In this document: one piece after another, positions 40,702 through 50,281 of the stretch
How the letters are laid out: every line of letters begins with the position of its first letter
How positions within the stretch are numbered: the stretch's first letter is position 1
NCBI GenBank assembly: GCA_002337385.1
Contig: DDFY01000021.1
Location: 1-50,281 of the forward strand
Source of the DNA: Erythrobacter sp. UBA1916
Lineage (GTDB): Bacteria > Pseudomonadota > Alphaproteobacteria > Sphingomonadales > Sphingomonadaceae
Direction of reading: 5' to 3'
DNA: 50,281 nt
Notes under the pieces: generated by a model
Databases searched by the model: none
Told to the model about the DNA's origin: nothing
Seen by the model: only the letters and a program-made list of their open reading frames with translations
Translations under genes and position numbers: made by a program

Positions 40702-41973
40702 ATGCAAGACCAATTCTACGGCTTTACCGCGAAGCCATTCCAGCTGACCCCGGATCCGGACTTCTTCTTCCGCAGCGCCACGCATCGGAAGGCGCTGTCC
40801 TATCTTGGCTATGGCCTTGCACAGGGTGAGGGCTTCATCGTCATCACTGGCGAGATCGGCGCGGGTAAGTCGACGCTGGCCGCCCATACGATCCGCAGCC
40901 TTGATGAAAACCAGGTCACGGTGGCGCAGGTCGTCACCAGCCACCTCGATGGCGAAGAGATTGTCCATGTCGTTGCCCGGGCGTTTGGCCTGCCGGTCTC
41001 CGGTCACGACAAGGCCACGGCGCTCGGCGAGATCGAAGCCTTCCTGCACGAGGAAGCGCGCGCCGGCCGTCGGTGCCTGCTGGTCGTGGACGAATCGCAG
41101 AACCTTTCGGTCTCGGCACTAGAAGAGCTGCGGATGCTTTCGAACTTCCAGCTCGGCAGCCATCCGCTGTTGCAGGTGCTGCTGCTCGGCCAGCCGGAAT
41201 TCCGCACCACGTTGCAGAACGAACCCTCGCTGGAGCAGCTGCGCCAGCGTATTATCGCTGCCCATCACCTCGAACCGATGCAGCCCGATGAGGTCGAGCC
41301 CTATGTGTTGCACCGCCTCCAGAAGGCTGGCTGGCAGGGCAACCCGCAATTCGCCGATGGCGTGTTTGCCGAGCTGTACGAAGCGAGCGGGGGCATTCCC
41401 CGCAAGGTCAACCAGATCGTTAACCGTTTGCTGATGCTCGGCTCGCTGGATCACGTCGAAACGCTCGATGTCGAGCTGCTCGATCAGGTGCTTGCCGAAA
41501 TGGCGTCGGAGACGGCCCATCTTGCTCCGGTCGGGGCAGGGGGGCAGCCGCACAAGCCGCAGATGTTCAGCGAGGCCTCCGCCGAGGCGGAACCTGCGCG
41601 GTTTGCAGCACCCGCGATTGACCCGCAGCTGATCGACGACCTGCTGGCAGAGCGTGACGTGCGTATTGCCGAACTCGGCCATGCGCTCGATGAACTGGCG
41701 GCCAAGGCTGAGAACAGCCCCAAGGCCGAGGGTGATACCGATCAGGAAGCCATTCACGAGCAGATCGCCGAACTGCAACATGCTGTGCTCGATCTGTCAG
41801 GCCAGGCGGAAGAAAGCGTCAAGCGCCTGCTTACGCCCGAGATCGAGGCGTTGCGCGCCGAAATGGCAAAGCTTGAGGCACGCACGTTCGAGCAGGAGCG
41901 CACCATCCGCCAGACACTATCGATGCTGATCGAGTGGATCGAGGCGGAAATGGATTCGAGCAAGGCCGCCTGA
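40702..41973 (+). CDS. XrtA-associated ExeA-like AAA ATPase with coiled-coil tail
   Basis: A 423-residue cytoplasmic ATPase. The N-terminus (QDQFYGFTAKPFQLTPDPDF) and Walker A GEIGAGKST (residues 50-58) are those of the exosortase-locus ATPase family related to ExeA/GspA. Walker B is CLLVVDESQNLS (about 124-135), and sensor-type GGIPRKVNQIVNRLL follows. Residues about 310-423 form an additional Glu/Ala/Leu-rich predicted coiled coil (LLAERDVRIAELGHALDELA, later AEMAKLEARTFEQERTIRQT), longer than the core family. It may dock the ATPase onto the chain-length or barrel proteins. A good ribosome binding site (GGGAG) precedes the ATG. Confidence 0.9.
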   Translation: MQDQFYGFTAKPFQLTPDPDFFFRSATHRKALSYLGYGLAQGEGFIVITGEIGAGKSTLAAHTIRSLDENQVTVAQVVTSHLDGEEIVHVVARAFGLPVSGHDKATALGEIEAFLHEEARAGRRCLLVVDESQNLSVSALEELRMLSNFQLGSHPLLQVLLLGQPEFRTTLQNEPSLEQLRQRIIAAHHLEPMQPDEVEPYVLHRLQKAGWQGNPQFADGVFAELYEASGGIPRKVNQIVNRLLMLGSLDHVETLDVELLDQVLAEMASETAHLAPVGAGGQPHKPQMFSEASAEAEPARFAAPAIDPQLIDDLLAERDVRIAELGHALDELAAKAENSPKAEGDTDQEAIHEQIAELQHAVLDLSGQAEESVKRLLTPEIEALRAEMAKLEARTFEQERTIRQTLSMLIEWIEAEMDSSKAA

Positions 41974-41996
41974 GCGGCGGTCGGGGGCAAGGCACC

Positions 41997-42908
41997 GTGA
42001 ACGCGATTACGCCAGATCGTGCCGCCCGGAAGGGCCAGGCCGCCGCCGCAAGGGTGGTCAACGCCCTGTCGGTCGATGTCGAGGACTGGTTCCAGGTCGG
42101 CGCATTCGAGAACGTGATCGAGCGTGACAACTGGCCCTCACTTGAGGACCGGGTGGAGCGCAATGTCGAGGCTATCCTCGCCATGTTCGACGAGGCGCAG
42201 GTCAAAGCCACCTTCTTCACGCTGGGCTGGGTCGCCGAAAGGCACAAGCGCCTGATCCGCCGCATCGCCGAGCAAGGCCACGAAATCGCCAGCCACGGGT
42301 GGGATCATGCCCGCGTGTTCACGCTCACCCGCGAACAATTTGCCGAAGACATATCCCGCGCGCAGGCCGTGTTGGAAGACGCTGGCGGAACTGCGGTAAA
42401 GGGTTATCGCGCCCCGAGTTTTTCCATCGACACCCGCACCCCGTGGGCGTTCGAAGTGCTGGCCGAGCAGGGCTATGATTACTCGTCGAGTGTGGCCCCG
42501 ATCGCGCACGATCACTATGGCTGGCCCGAAGCACCGCGCTTTGCCTTTCGCCCGCTTCCCGATGCTGCACTGCTCGAACTGCCAGTGACCACCGCGATGT
42601 TCGGACAGCGGCGCATTGCTGCTGGCGGCGGCGGGTTCTTCCGCGTGCTGCCCTATGGTTTCAGCCGATGGGCCATCCGGCAGGTGAACAGCCAGGAGGG
42701 ACGGCCCGCGATCTTCTATTTCCACCCCTGGGAGGTGGACCCGGAGCAACCGCGCGTGCCCAATGCTCCGCTGCGCTCGCGCTTTCGCCATTACACCAAT
42801 CTTGACCGTATGGCCGACAAGCTCGCGCGGGTTGTGAGTGAATTTGCCTGGGACCGGGTCGACAAGGTCGCCGCGCATGAGGCGGCGGCGCTGGACGCAG
42901 CACAATGA
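41997..42908 (+). CDS. XrtA-type polysaccharide deacetylase
   Basis: A 303-residue NodB-homology deacetylase of the exosortase subfamily. The metal/catalytic Asp motif is LSVDVEDWFQVGAF (Asp27 to Asp30), the His pair is in EIASHGWDHARVF, and GYRAPSFSIDTRTPW is the third motif; the C-terminal domain includes FFRVLPYGFSRWAIRQVN and FYFHPWEVDPEQPR, diagnostic for this group. It would remove N-acetyl groups from the polymer or a precursor. The start is GTG at 41997 with GGGGGCAAGG upstream; the frame from 41934 lies inside the ATPase gene. It has no signal peptide, as in related proteins, and shares ATGA with the FemAB gene. Confidence 0.9.
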   Translation: MNAITPDRAARKGQAAAARVVNALSVDVEDWFQVGAFENVIERDNWPSLEDRVERNVEAILAMFDEAQVKATFFTLGWVAERHKRLIRRIAEQGHEIASHGWDHARVFTLTREQFAEDISRAQAVLEDAGGTAVKGYRAPSFSIDTRTPWAFEVLAEQGYDYSSSVAPIAHDHYGWPEAPRFAFRPLPDAALLELPVTTAMFGQRRIAAGGGGFFRVLPYGFSRWAIRQVNSQEGRPAIFYFHPWEVDPEQPRVPNAPLRSRFRHYTNLDRMADKLARVVSEFAWDRVDKVAAHEAAALDAAQ

Positions 42909-43963
42909 ACGCCCCCTTTGCCATGACCAGCCATTCCGTGCGTCTCGCCGAGCTTTCGCAGCCCGATGAATGCACGCGCATCGAAGCCTTTGTCGCGCAG
43001 CAAGGCGGCAGTCTGTTTCACTCTCCGCAATGGCTCCATGCCGTTGAGCGCGGCACCGGGCAGAGAGCGCTTGGCCTGATTGCCGAGCGCGGCGGTGAGC
43101 TTACCGGGTGGCTGCCGCTCAGCGAGCTGCATTCGCCGATTTTCGGGCGCACGCTGGCATCGTCGGGCTTTGCTGTCGGCGGCGGCGCTTTAGCGGTGGA
43201 TCAGCGGGTTGCCGAACAGCTGATCGTGGCAGTCGAAGAACTGGCGCAGCGCCTTTCGTGTTCGAGCGTGGAGCTGCGCGGCGGACCGGCTCGCGCGGGC
43301 TGGGACATGCTTACAGAGCGCTATTGCGGCTTCGTCATGCCGCTGGCGGAGGACGACGACGCCCAGCTTGCCGCGATCCCGCGCAAGCAGCGCGCCGAGG
43401 TTCGCAAGAGCCTTGCGGGCGAGCTGGAGGTCAGCATCGGCCGCGATGAAAGCGACCGTGCGGCGCACTATGGCGTCTATGCTGAAAGCGTGCGCAATCT
43501 TGGCACGCCGGTATTTCCGCGCAGCCTGTTCGATGCGGTGCTGGATGCGGTCGATGCCGATATCCTGACCGTGCGCCATCAGGGTGTGCCGGTTTCTTCG
43601 GTGCTCTCGTTCTATCACGCGGGCGTAGTGATGCCCTATTGGGGCGGCGGCACCTATGCGGCGCGCCGCCTGCGCAGCAATGATCGGATGTATTACGACC
43701 TAATGTGCCATGCCCGCCGCCGAGGCTGTACCCAGTTTGACTTCGGTCGCAGCAAGACCGGCACTGGCCCCTATGCCTACAAGAAGACCTGGGGGTTCGA
43801 GCCTGAGCCGCTGACCTATGCCGAGTGGACGGTGCCGGGGTGCGAAGCGCGTGACGCCGATCCGCTCAGCCCGCAGCACCAGTCGCGCATTGCCGCGTGG
43901 AAGCAGCTGCCGCTGGCGATTGCCAACCGGCTCGGCCCTGTCATCGCGCGGGGGCTGGGATAA
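42905..43963 (+). CDS. XrtA-associated FemAB-type protein
   Basis: A 352-residue FemAB/GNAT-6 fold protein of the exosortase-associated type. N-terminal GGSLFHSPQWLHAVERGTGQ and ELTGWLPLSELHSPIFGRTLASSGF are the family marks, then AAIPRKQRAEVRKSL, VSSVLSFYHAGVVMPYWGGG and CTQFDFGRSKTGTGPYAYKKTWGFEP. It probably transfers an aminoacyl or acyl group to the polymer or a lipid carrier. It is the second FemAB-like enzyme in the locus (the other is at 31890-32876). ATG start shares ATGA with the deacetylase; its TAA stop overlaps the next ATG by one base. Confidence 0.9.
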   Translation: MNAPFAMTSHSVRLAELSQPDECTRIEAFVAQQGGSLFHSPQWLHAVERGTGQRALGLIAERGGELTGWLPLSELHSPIFGRTLASSGFAVGGGALAVDQRVAEQLIVAVEELAQRLSCSSVELRGGPARAGWDMLTERYCGFVMPLAEDDDAQLAAIPRKQRAEVRKSLAGELEVSIGRDESDRAAHYGVYAESVRNLGTPVFPRSLFDAVLDAVDADILTVRHQGVPVSSVLSFYHAGVVMPYWGGGTYAARRLRSNDRMYYDLMCHARRRGCTQFDFGRSKTGTGPYAYKKTWGFEPEPLTYAEWTVPGCEARDADPLSPQHQSRIAAWKQLPLAIANRLGPVIARGLG

Positions 43964-45213
43964 TGGCTGGCGAAATTCTGTTCATTGCCCACCGGACACC
44001 GTTTCCGCCCGATCGCGGCGACAAGATCCGTTCGCACAACGTGCTGAAGGCTCTGGCTGAGCTTGCCCCGGTGTGTGTCGCATGTCTTGGCGAGACTGAT
44101 GCGGACATGGCCGAGGAAAGGGCGCTGGCGGAAGTGGCCACCAGCTATTGCATGCCGCGGCGCACCAAGCCGCTCCCCCTCGCAGGGATCGAAGCTTTGG
44201 CAAAGGGCGAGCCGATCAGTGTTTCGGCCTTTTCCAATCGCGAATTGCACCGCTGGGTGCGCGAGACATTAGCAAGCCGTCCGATCGAAACGATCTACGT
44301 CTTTTCCGGCCAGATGGGCCAATATGTGCCGCAGGATTGGTCCGGGCGACTGGTGGTCGATTTCGTCGATGTCGATTCGGCCAAGTTCGAAGCCTATGCC
44401 CCGAAGAGCGGCTGGCCGATGCGCTGGGTCCATGCACGCGAGGGCAAGCTTCTGCGCCGGTACGAAGCCCAGCTTGCTGTCCGCGCCGATTGCTCCCTGC
44501 TGGTGAGCGAGGAAGAGGCTGCGCTGATGCGCGCGCGGTGCGCCGAGGCGCGGAACATCGGCGCGCTGCGCAACGGGATCGACTGCACGGCCTTCGACCC
44601 GGCTGCGGTTCACCCCCAAGCCGAGCTGGCAGGTGCCGAGGGGCCTCAGTTCGTGTTCTCCGGGCAGATGGACTATGCGCCCAACATCGAGGCGGTGGAG
44701 CGGTTCGCCCGGCAGATCATGCCCGCGATCCGTGCCCAAAAGCCCAACGCGCAGTTCCACATCGTTGGCCGCGCGCCCACCGCAGCGGTGCAAAAGCTGG
44801 CGGCCGAGCCAGGCACGCAGGTGTGGGGTGAAGTGCCCGACATGCGCCCGTTCCTCGCGGCGGCCAGCATGGTGGTGGTTCCGCTCACCATTGCCCGCGG
44901 CGTGCAGAACAAGGTGCTCGAAGCCATGGCGATGGGCAAGACCGTGCTCGCCTCACCCGAGGCGCTGACGGGAATAGGCGGCTGCGATGGCGAACACTTC
45001 CTGCGCTGCGACAGCGATGCCGAGTTTGCGACCCTCGCCTGTGCGCTGACCGATGACACGAACCGTGCCCAGCGTATTGGCGAAGCGGCGCGCCATCTGG
45101 TCCATCGCAAGATGAGCTGGCCCGCCATGATGGCACCGCTGGCCGACCTCGTCGGCGCGACGCCCGAGAGTGGCCATGGCAAAGCCCGTTCGAACGTTCG
45201 CAATGCGGCTTGA
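43963..45213 (+). CDS. XrtA-associated glycosyltransferase (stp1-type)
   Basis: A 416-residue GT-B, family GT4-like sugar transferase of the exosortase A/EpsH1-associated type. It begins ILFIAHRTPFPPDRGDKIRS, the family opening, and has DFVDVDSAKFEAYA, GIDCTAFDP, FVFSGQMDYAPNIEAVERF, PDMRPFLAAASMVVVPLTIARGVQNKVLEAMAMGK in its C-terminal nucleotide-sugar domain (acceptor loop and EX7E-like GVQNKVLE). It should add a sugar to the repeating unit on the cytoplasmic face. The ATG overlaps the FemAB stop by one base (TAATG); a frame from 43897 is rejected. Confidence 0.9.
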   Translation: MAGEILFIAHRTPFPPDRGDKIRSHNVLKALAELAPVCVACLGETDADMAEERALAEVATSYCMPRRTKPLPLAGIEALAKGEPISVSAFSNRELHRWVRETLASRPIETIYVFSGQMGQYVPQDWSGRLVVDFVDVDSAKFEAYAPKSGWPMRWVHAREGKLLRRYEAQLAVRADCSLLVSEEEAALMRARCAEARNIGALRNGIDCTAFDPAAVHPQAELAGAEGPQFVFSGQMDYAPNIEAVERFARQIMPAIRAQKPNAQFHIVGRAPTAAVQKLAAEPGTQVWGEVPDMRPFLAAASMVVVPLTIARGVQNKVLEAMAMGKTVLASPEALTGIGGCDGEHFLRCDSDAEFATLACALTDDTNRAQRIGEAARHLVHRKMSWPAMMAPLADLVGATPESGHGKARSNVRNAA

Positions 45214-45217
45214 GGTA

Positions 45218-46756
45218 ATGCAGCCCACAAGCGCTCCGATCACCGAGAGCATTGCTCCGCAGTGGCAAGGCCCGTTGTTGCAGCTGGCGCTGGCCTGGGC
45301 GGCGCTGCTGGCGCTGTGCGCGGGCGACTGGGCGGCGATGGTTGGCCATTGGTGGAGCAATTCGACCTACAACCACATCCTGCTGGTGCCGCCGATCATT
45401 GCCTGGCTCGTGTGGCAACGATTGCCCGAACTCGCCCGGCTGACCCCGCGTGCATGGTGGCCCGGCTTGTTGGCATTGGGCGCAGCATTGCTGGTCTGGC
45501 TGCTCGGCAATATCTCTGGACTGGCCACGGCGAGCCAGCTCGGCGCGGTGGCGATGCTGCCTGCCAGCGTGCTCGCGCTGCTCGGCCCGCGCGTCGCCTA
45601 TGCGCTGCTGTTTCCGCTGTTCTATAGCGCGTTCCTCGTGCCCTTTGGCGACGAACTGGTGCCCGCGCTGCAAACGATCACGGCGGACATCACCATTGCG
45701 CTCACCCATGCCTCGGGCATTCCCGCCGAGATCGAAGGGGTGTTCATCGATACGCCGGTCGGCCTGTTCGAGGTCGCGGAAGCCTGCTCGGGGGTGAAGT
45801 TCCTCGTCGCGATGGTGGCGCTTGGCGCATTGGTTGCGAACCAGTGCTTCCAATCGGTCTGGCGCCGTGCGGCGTTCATGGTGGCTTCTGTCGTCGTTCC
45901 CATTCTCGCCAACGGCGTGCGCGCCTGGGGCACGATCTACATCGCACAGTTTCAGGGCATCGAGTTTGCCGCCGGGTTCGACCATATCTTTTACGGTTGG
46001 ATCTTCTTCGCCGTGGTGATGGGCATCCTGATCGGCGCGGGCTGGCGCTTTTTCGACCGCAGCATGGATGACCCGGCAATCGACCTCAGCGACATCGAAG
46101 GCGCACGCTGGATCGCTCCGTTGGAGCGGTTCTCGGCTGCGGGCTCGACGGTGCTGGCGGGCATTGGCATTCTTGCCGTGGCCATGGCCGCATGGGCAGG
46201 CGCTGCACGCGCCCTCGAGGCCGATCTACCGCAGGCTATCGCGTTGCCGCAGGTGGCCGGTTGGGAGCAAGTGCCGACCGAGCAGGCCTGGGCATGGCGT
46301 CCCCATGCTCCGGGCGCGGACCGCCGCCTGTTCGGCACCTATCGCAGCGCCAGCGGCCAGCAGGTCGATGTGTTTCTCGCCTACTATGGCGCGCAGGAAG
46401 AAGGCCGCGAGGCCGGTGCCTATGGCGAGGGTGCGCAACCGCCGGGCACGGAGTGGCGCTGGCTGGGCGAGGCACCGGCTATCGATGGCGGCAAGGGTGA
46501 CTGGCTTCAGGCCGTGGGTATCCACCCGCGTCTTGCCATGACCTGGTATCGCCATGGCGACTGGATGGGCAGCAGCCGCCTTGAACTCAAGGCGCTGACC
46601 ATGCGCGACCGTTTGCTGTTCACGGCTCGGCCCACGGCAACGCTGATCGTTTCCGCAGAGGGCGAGGGCGCGCAAGCTGAAGCCGCCGTTGCAGACTTCC
46701 TCGCCGCTATCGGCCCGTCCGGCAAATGGATGGACCGTATCGTCGGCTTGGACTAG
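45218..46756 (+). CDS. xrtA: Exosortase A with fused EpsI domain
   Basis: Exosortase A is the multi-pass inner-membrane protease/transpeptidase-like enzyme that processes PEP-CTERM proteins. The 512-residue product has eight or so hydrophobic helices in residues 1-300; the catalytic trio is Cys190 in EVAEACSGVKFL, Arg235 in ANGVRAWGTIY and His256 in GFDHIFYGWIFF. WWSNSTYNHILLVPPII near the N-terminus is typical. After a transmembrane segment near 300-330 a periplasmic EpsI domain follows (about 335-512), with WRPHAPGADRRLFGTYR and VDVFLAYYGAQEEGREA. The start is uncertain: ATG 45218 lies just after the upstream stop (TGAGGTAATG); ATG 45176 and GTG 45170 are alternatives that overlap the glycosyltransferase gene. 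Confidence 0.94.
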   Translation: MQPTSAPITESIAPQWQGPLLQLALAWAALLALCAGDWAAMVGHWWSNSTYNHILLVPPIIAWLVWQRLPELARLTPRAWWPGLLALGAALLVWLLGNISGLATASQLGAVAMLPASVLALLGPRVAYALLFPLFYSAFLVPFGDELVPALQTITADITIALTHASGIPAEIEGVFIDTPVGLFEVAEACSGVKFLVAMVALGALVANQCFQSVWRRAAFMVASVVVPILANGVRAWGTIYIAQFQGIEFAAGFDHIFYGWIFFAVVMGILIGAGWRFFDRSMDDPAIDLSDIEGARWIAPLERFSAAGSTVLAGIGILAVAMAAWAGAARALEADLPQAIALPQVAGWEQVPTEQAWAWRPHAPGADRRLFGTYRSASGQQVDVFLAYYGAQEEGREAGAYGEGAQPPGTEWRWLGEAPAIDGGKGDWLQAVGIHPRLAMTWYRHGDWMGSSRLELKALTMRDRLLFTARPTATLIVSAEGEGAQAEAAVADFLAAIGPSGKWMDRIVGLD

Positions 46757-46767
46757 GCACCGCGCCC

Positions 46768-48662
<1,895 letters not shown>

Positions 48663-48666
<4 letters not shown>

Positions 48667-49775
48667 TCACTTTCGCCGTGGCCCAGCGCCATATATTCAC
48701 GGCTCTGCATTTCGTTGAGGCGGCTCACGGTGCGTTCGAACTCGAAGGCCCCGTCGCCTGAGGGATAGAGGTCGTCGGGCGCGCAGGCAGCAGTGGTGAA
48801 CAGCTTCACCCGGTGTTCGTACAGCGAATCGATCAGCGTCACGAAGCGCGCGGCCTCGTTGCGCATCTGCGGCCCCATCTGCGGAATGCCGACCAGGATC
48901 ACCGTGTGATAGGCCCGGGCAATGGCAAGATAGTCGGGCGCGCCGCGGGCCTCACCGCATAACCGCTTGAAGCTGAACACGGCCACGCCCTTGAGGCTCT
49001 TGGGCACATGCAACATGCGCCCGCCGCCCACATCAAGCTCGCCCGAGGGCACGTTGGCGGCATCTTCGGGAGCAAAGTCGGTCAGGCGGAAGAAGGCCTC
49101 GCGCACCTTGGCCGTGGCCTCATCGCCGAGTGGACAATGCCAGGTGTCGAGACCACCGATCCGCTGCATCCGGTAATCGGTCGGTCCGTCGAGCGTGAGC
49201 ACGTCCAGCTCTTCCTCGATCAACGTGATGAAGGGGAGGAACAGGTCGCGGTTGATCCCGTCCTTGTAGAGATCGCGGGGAGGGCGGTTGCTGGTGGTGA
49301 CCACGGCAATCGAATGATCGTGGATCAACGCGGTGAACAGCCGGCTCATGATCATCGCGTCAGCGGAGTTGGTGACGACCATCTCGTCAAAAGCCAGGAC
49401 GCGCAAGCCAGCGGCAATATCGCGCGCGATGACCGGGATGGGGTCTCCGCTCTCGCTCTTGCGGGCATCGCGCAGGCGGGCGTGGACCTCCTGCATGAAG
49501 GCATGGAAATGTGCGCGGCGCTTCTCGGTAATGGCGAGGTTGTCGTGGAACAGGTCCATCAACATCGACTTGCCGCGCCCGACACCGCCCCACATGTAAA
49601 CGCCTTGCGGACGGACCTTCTTGCGCCCGAACAGCTGGCCGAGCAGTCCGCCGGATTCGTCGGCTTCCAGTTCGCGTTGGAGCCGGTCGAGCCGTTCAGC
49701 GGCGCGGCGTTGGTCGGGATCAGGGCGGAGCTGGCCGTCCGCGATCAGCCGTTCGTAGCGCGCGAGCACGCTCAT
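48663..49775 (-). CDS. zapE: Cell division protein ZapE (AFG1-family ATPase)
   Basis: A 370-residue AAA ATPase that binds FtsZ and helps Z-ring constriction, related to yeast Afg1. Walker A is MWGGVGRGKSM (Gly63 to Ser70); FDEMVVTNSADAMIMSRLF is Walker B plus the family signature; VTTSNRPPRDLYKDGINRDLFLPFI is the sensor 1/Arg region. The C-terminal FTTAACAPDDLY matches the family. ATG 49775 overlaps the upstream thioesterase stop (ATGA); the frame extension to 49808 is in that gene. Convergent with the amidotransferase gene. Confidence 0.94.
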
Positions 49776-50230
49776 CTGGGCGAGATCTTTCGCAGGATCG
49801 AGGACCACGTGCCGATGACGGTATCCTCCTGCTCCACGGTGCCACGTACGAACAGCATCTTGCCCGTCTCGCGGACGATCTCCGTAACCGCATCAAGCGG
49901 TAGTGCCGGATCGCCCGAGCCCACGAAGTGGTTGTGAAGCTCGATCGTCACCCCGCCGGGGAACTTGCCGTCGGTCAGCTCCACCGCGGCGGCAAAGCCC
50001 GCAATGTCGATCAGGCCAAGCACCATGCCGCCGTGGATCACGCCGTACTGGTTCTTGTGCCACTCTTCCGGAAGCATCCGCACGCGCGCCAGGTTCGGCG
50101 TATCGCGCCTGACCAGCAAGGTGCCCATGACAGCCCGATTGTAGTGTTCAGCCTGGCCCAGGCTTCCGTCGTACCAACCGGGATAGTCCGGGTGTTCTCG
50201 GCGCTGAGCCGCCTCGTGCAATTCCGCCAA
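49772..50230 (-). CDS. PaaI-family hotdog thioesterase
   Basis: A 152-residue hotdog-fold protein with the PaaI-type motif GVIHGGMVLGLIDIAGFAAAVE (about residues 62-83), in which the HGG and following Asp/Glu are expected at the active site. Such enzymes hydrolyse acyl-CoA thioesters. The C-terminal strand is GKMLFVRGTVEQEDTVIGTWSSILRK. Start is TTG at 50230, three bases after the probable sdhB stop; a second TTG at 50221 is possible, and no ATG is near. It lies between sdhB and zapE, with ATGA overlap to zapE. Substrate unknown. Confidence 0.87.
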   Translation of the reverse strand: MAELHEAAQRREHPDYPGWYDGSLGQAEHYNRAVMGTLLVRRDTPNLARVRMLPEEWHKNQYGVIHGGMVLGLIDIAGFAAAVELTDGKFPGGVTIELHNHFVGSGDPALPLDAVTEIVRETGKMLFVRGTVEQEDTVIGTWSSILRKISPR

Positions 50231-50233
50231 GGG

Positions 50234-50281
50234 TCAAATGTGCCTTTCGGCCATCATCTTCTTGGTTTCGGCGATCGCCTT
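50234..50281 (-). CDS. sdhB: Probable SdhB C-terminus (succinate dehydrogenase iron-sulfur subunit), fragment
   Basis: Only the last 15 codons and the TGA are in the window: KAIAETKKMMAERHI. This fits the C-terminal tail of alphaproteobacterial SdhB (typically AKAIAEIKKMMVER), and its placement before a thioesterase-zapE pair is consistent with sphingomonad genomes as I remember them. The assignment is therefore based on a short match and cannot be verified here; the 4Fe-4S cysteines would be upstream of the window edge. Confidence 0.65.
   Translation of the reverse strand, partial: KAIAETKKMMAERHI

Overview
The window looks like chromosomal DNA of a sphingomonad-type alphaproteobacterium, most likely of the Erythrobacter/Porphyrobacter group. 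The basis is high-GC coding throughout, the recG / sdhE-mfd divergon, a lolC-lolD pair close to dnaE, an OmpA protein with a very long proline linker, an orphan TonB-dependent receptor, and an exosortase A (XrtA/PEP-CTERM) exopolysaccharide locus in a layout familiar from this order. I could run no searches, so the taxonomic call is an inference. Genes are densely packed. No gap between genes exceeds about 200 bases, and I found no rRNA, tRNA, CRISPR array, insertion sequence or prophage.

Layout. 1-14857 is housekeeping: mfd (cut by the left edge) and sdhE on the minus strand, recG divergent from them, a TonB-dependent receptor, an aldehyde dehydrogenase, lolC-lolD, two small unknown genes and dnaE. 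14980-15591 is a lower-GC DUF3885-like gene flanked by terminators. 15712-21097 is on the minus strand: an OmpA-family protein, then udg-like -> slt -> moaB -> radical SAM. 21174-30169 is on the plus strand: ETF-quinone oxidoreductase, a VIT-family transporter, ispE, hutG-like, ilvD, a small lipoprotein, the NAD(P)HX repair enzyme and a TrmA/RumA-type RNA methyltransferase. Several of these junctions are 4-base start/stop overlaps.

30122-48666 is the exosortase A locus. A minus-strand operon (GNAT/FemAB-like transferase -> acyl carrier protein -> hydrolase 2 -> hydrolase 1) diverges from an AMP-forming ligase and a PLP decarboxylase. Together they look like a small carrier-protein pathway that makes and transfers an acyl or aminoacyl group. 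Downstream come polysaccharide export lipoprotein, chain-length determinant, tyrosine-kinase-like ATPase, outer-membrane beta-barrel, ExeA-like ATPase with a coiled-coil tail, deacetylase, FemAB, glycosyltransferase, exosortase A fused to an EpsI domain, and an asparagine-synthase-like amidotransferase. These would build, export and modify an exopolysaccharide and process PEP-CTERM proteins at the inner membrane. No PEP-CTERM substrate and no PrsK/PrsR regulator is encoded in the window. The right end (minus strand) is the last codons of a probable sdhB, a PaaI-type thioesterase and zapE.

The least explained parts are the carrier-protein subpathway with its two nucleophile-altered alpha/beta hydrolases, the coiled-coil extension on the exosortase-locus ATPase, and the unassigned beta-barrel.
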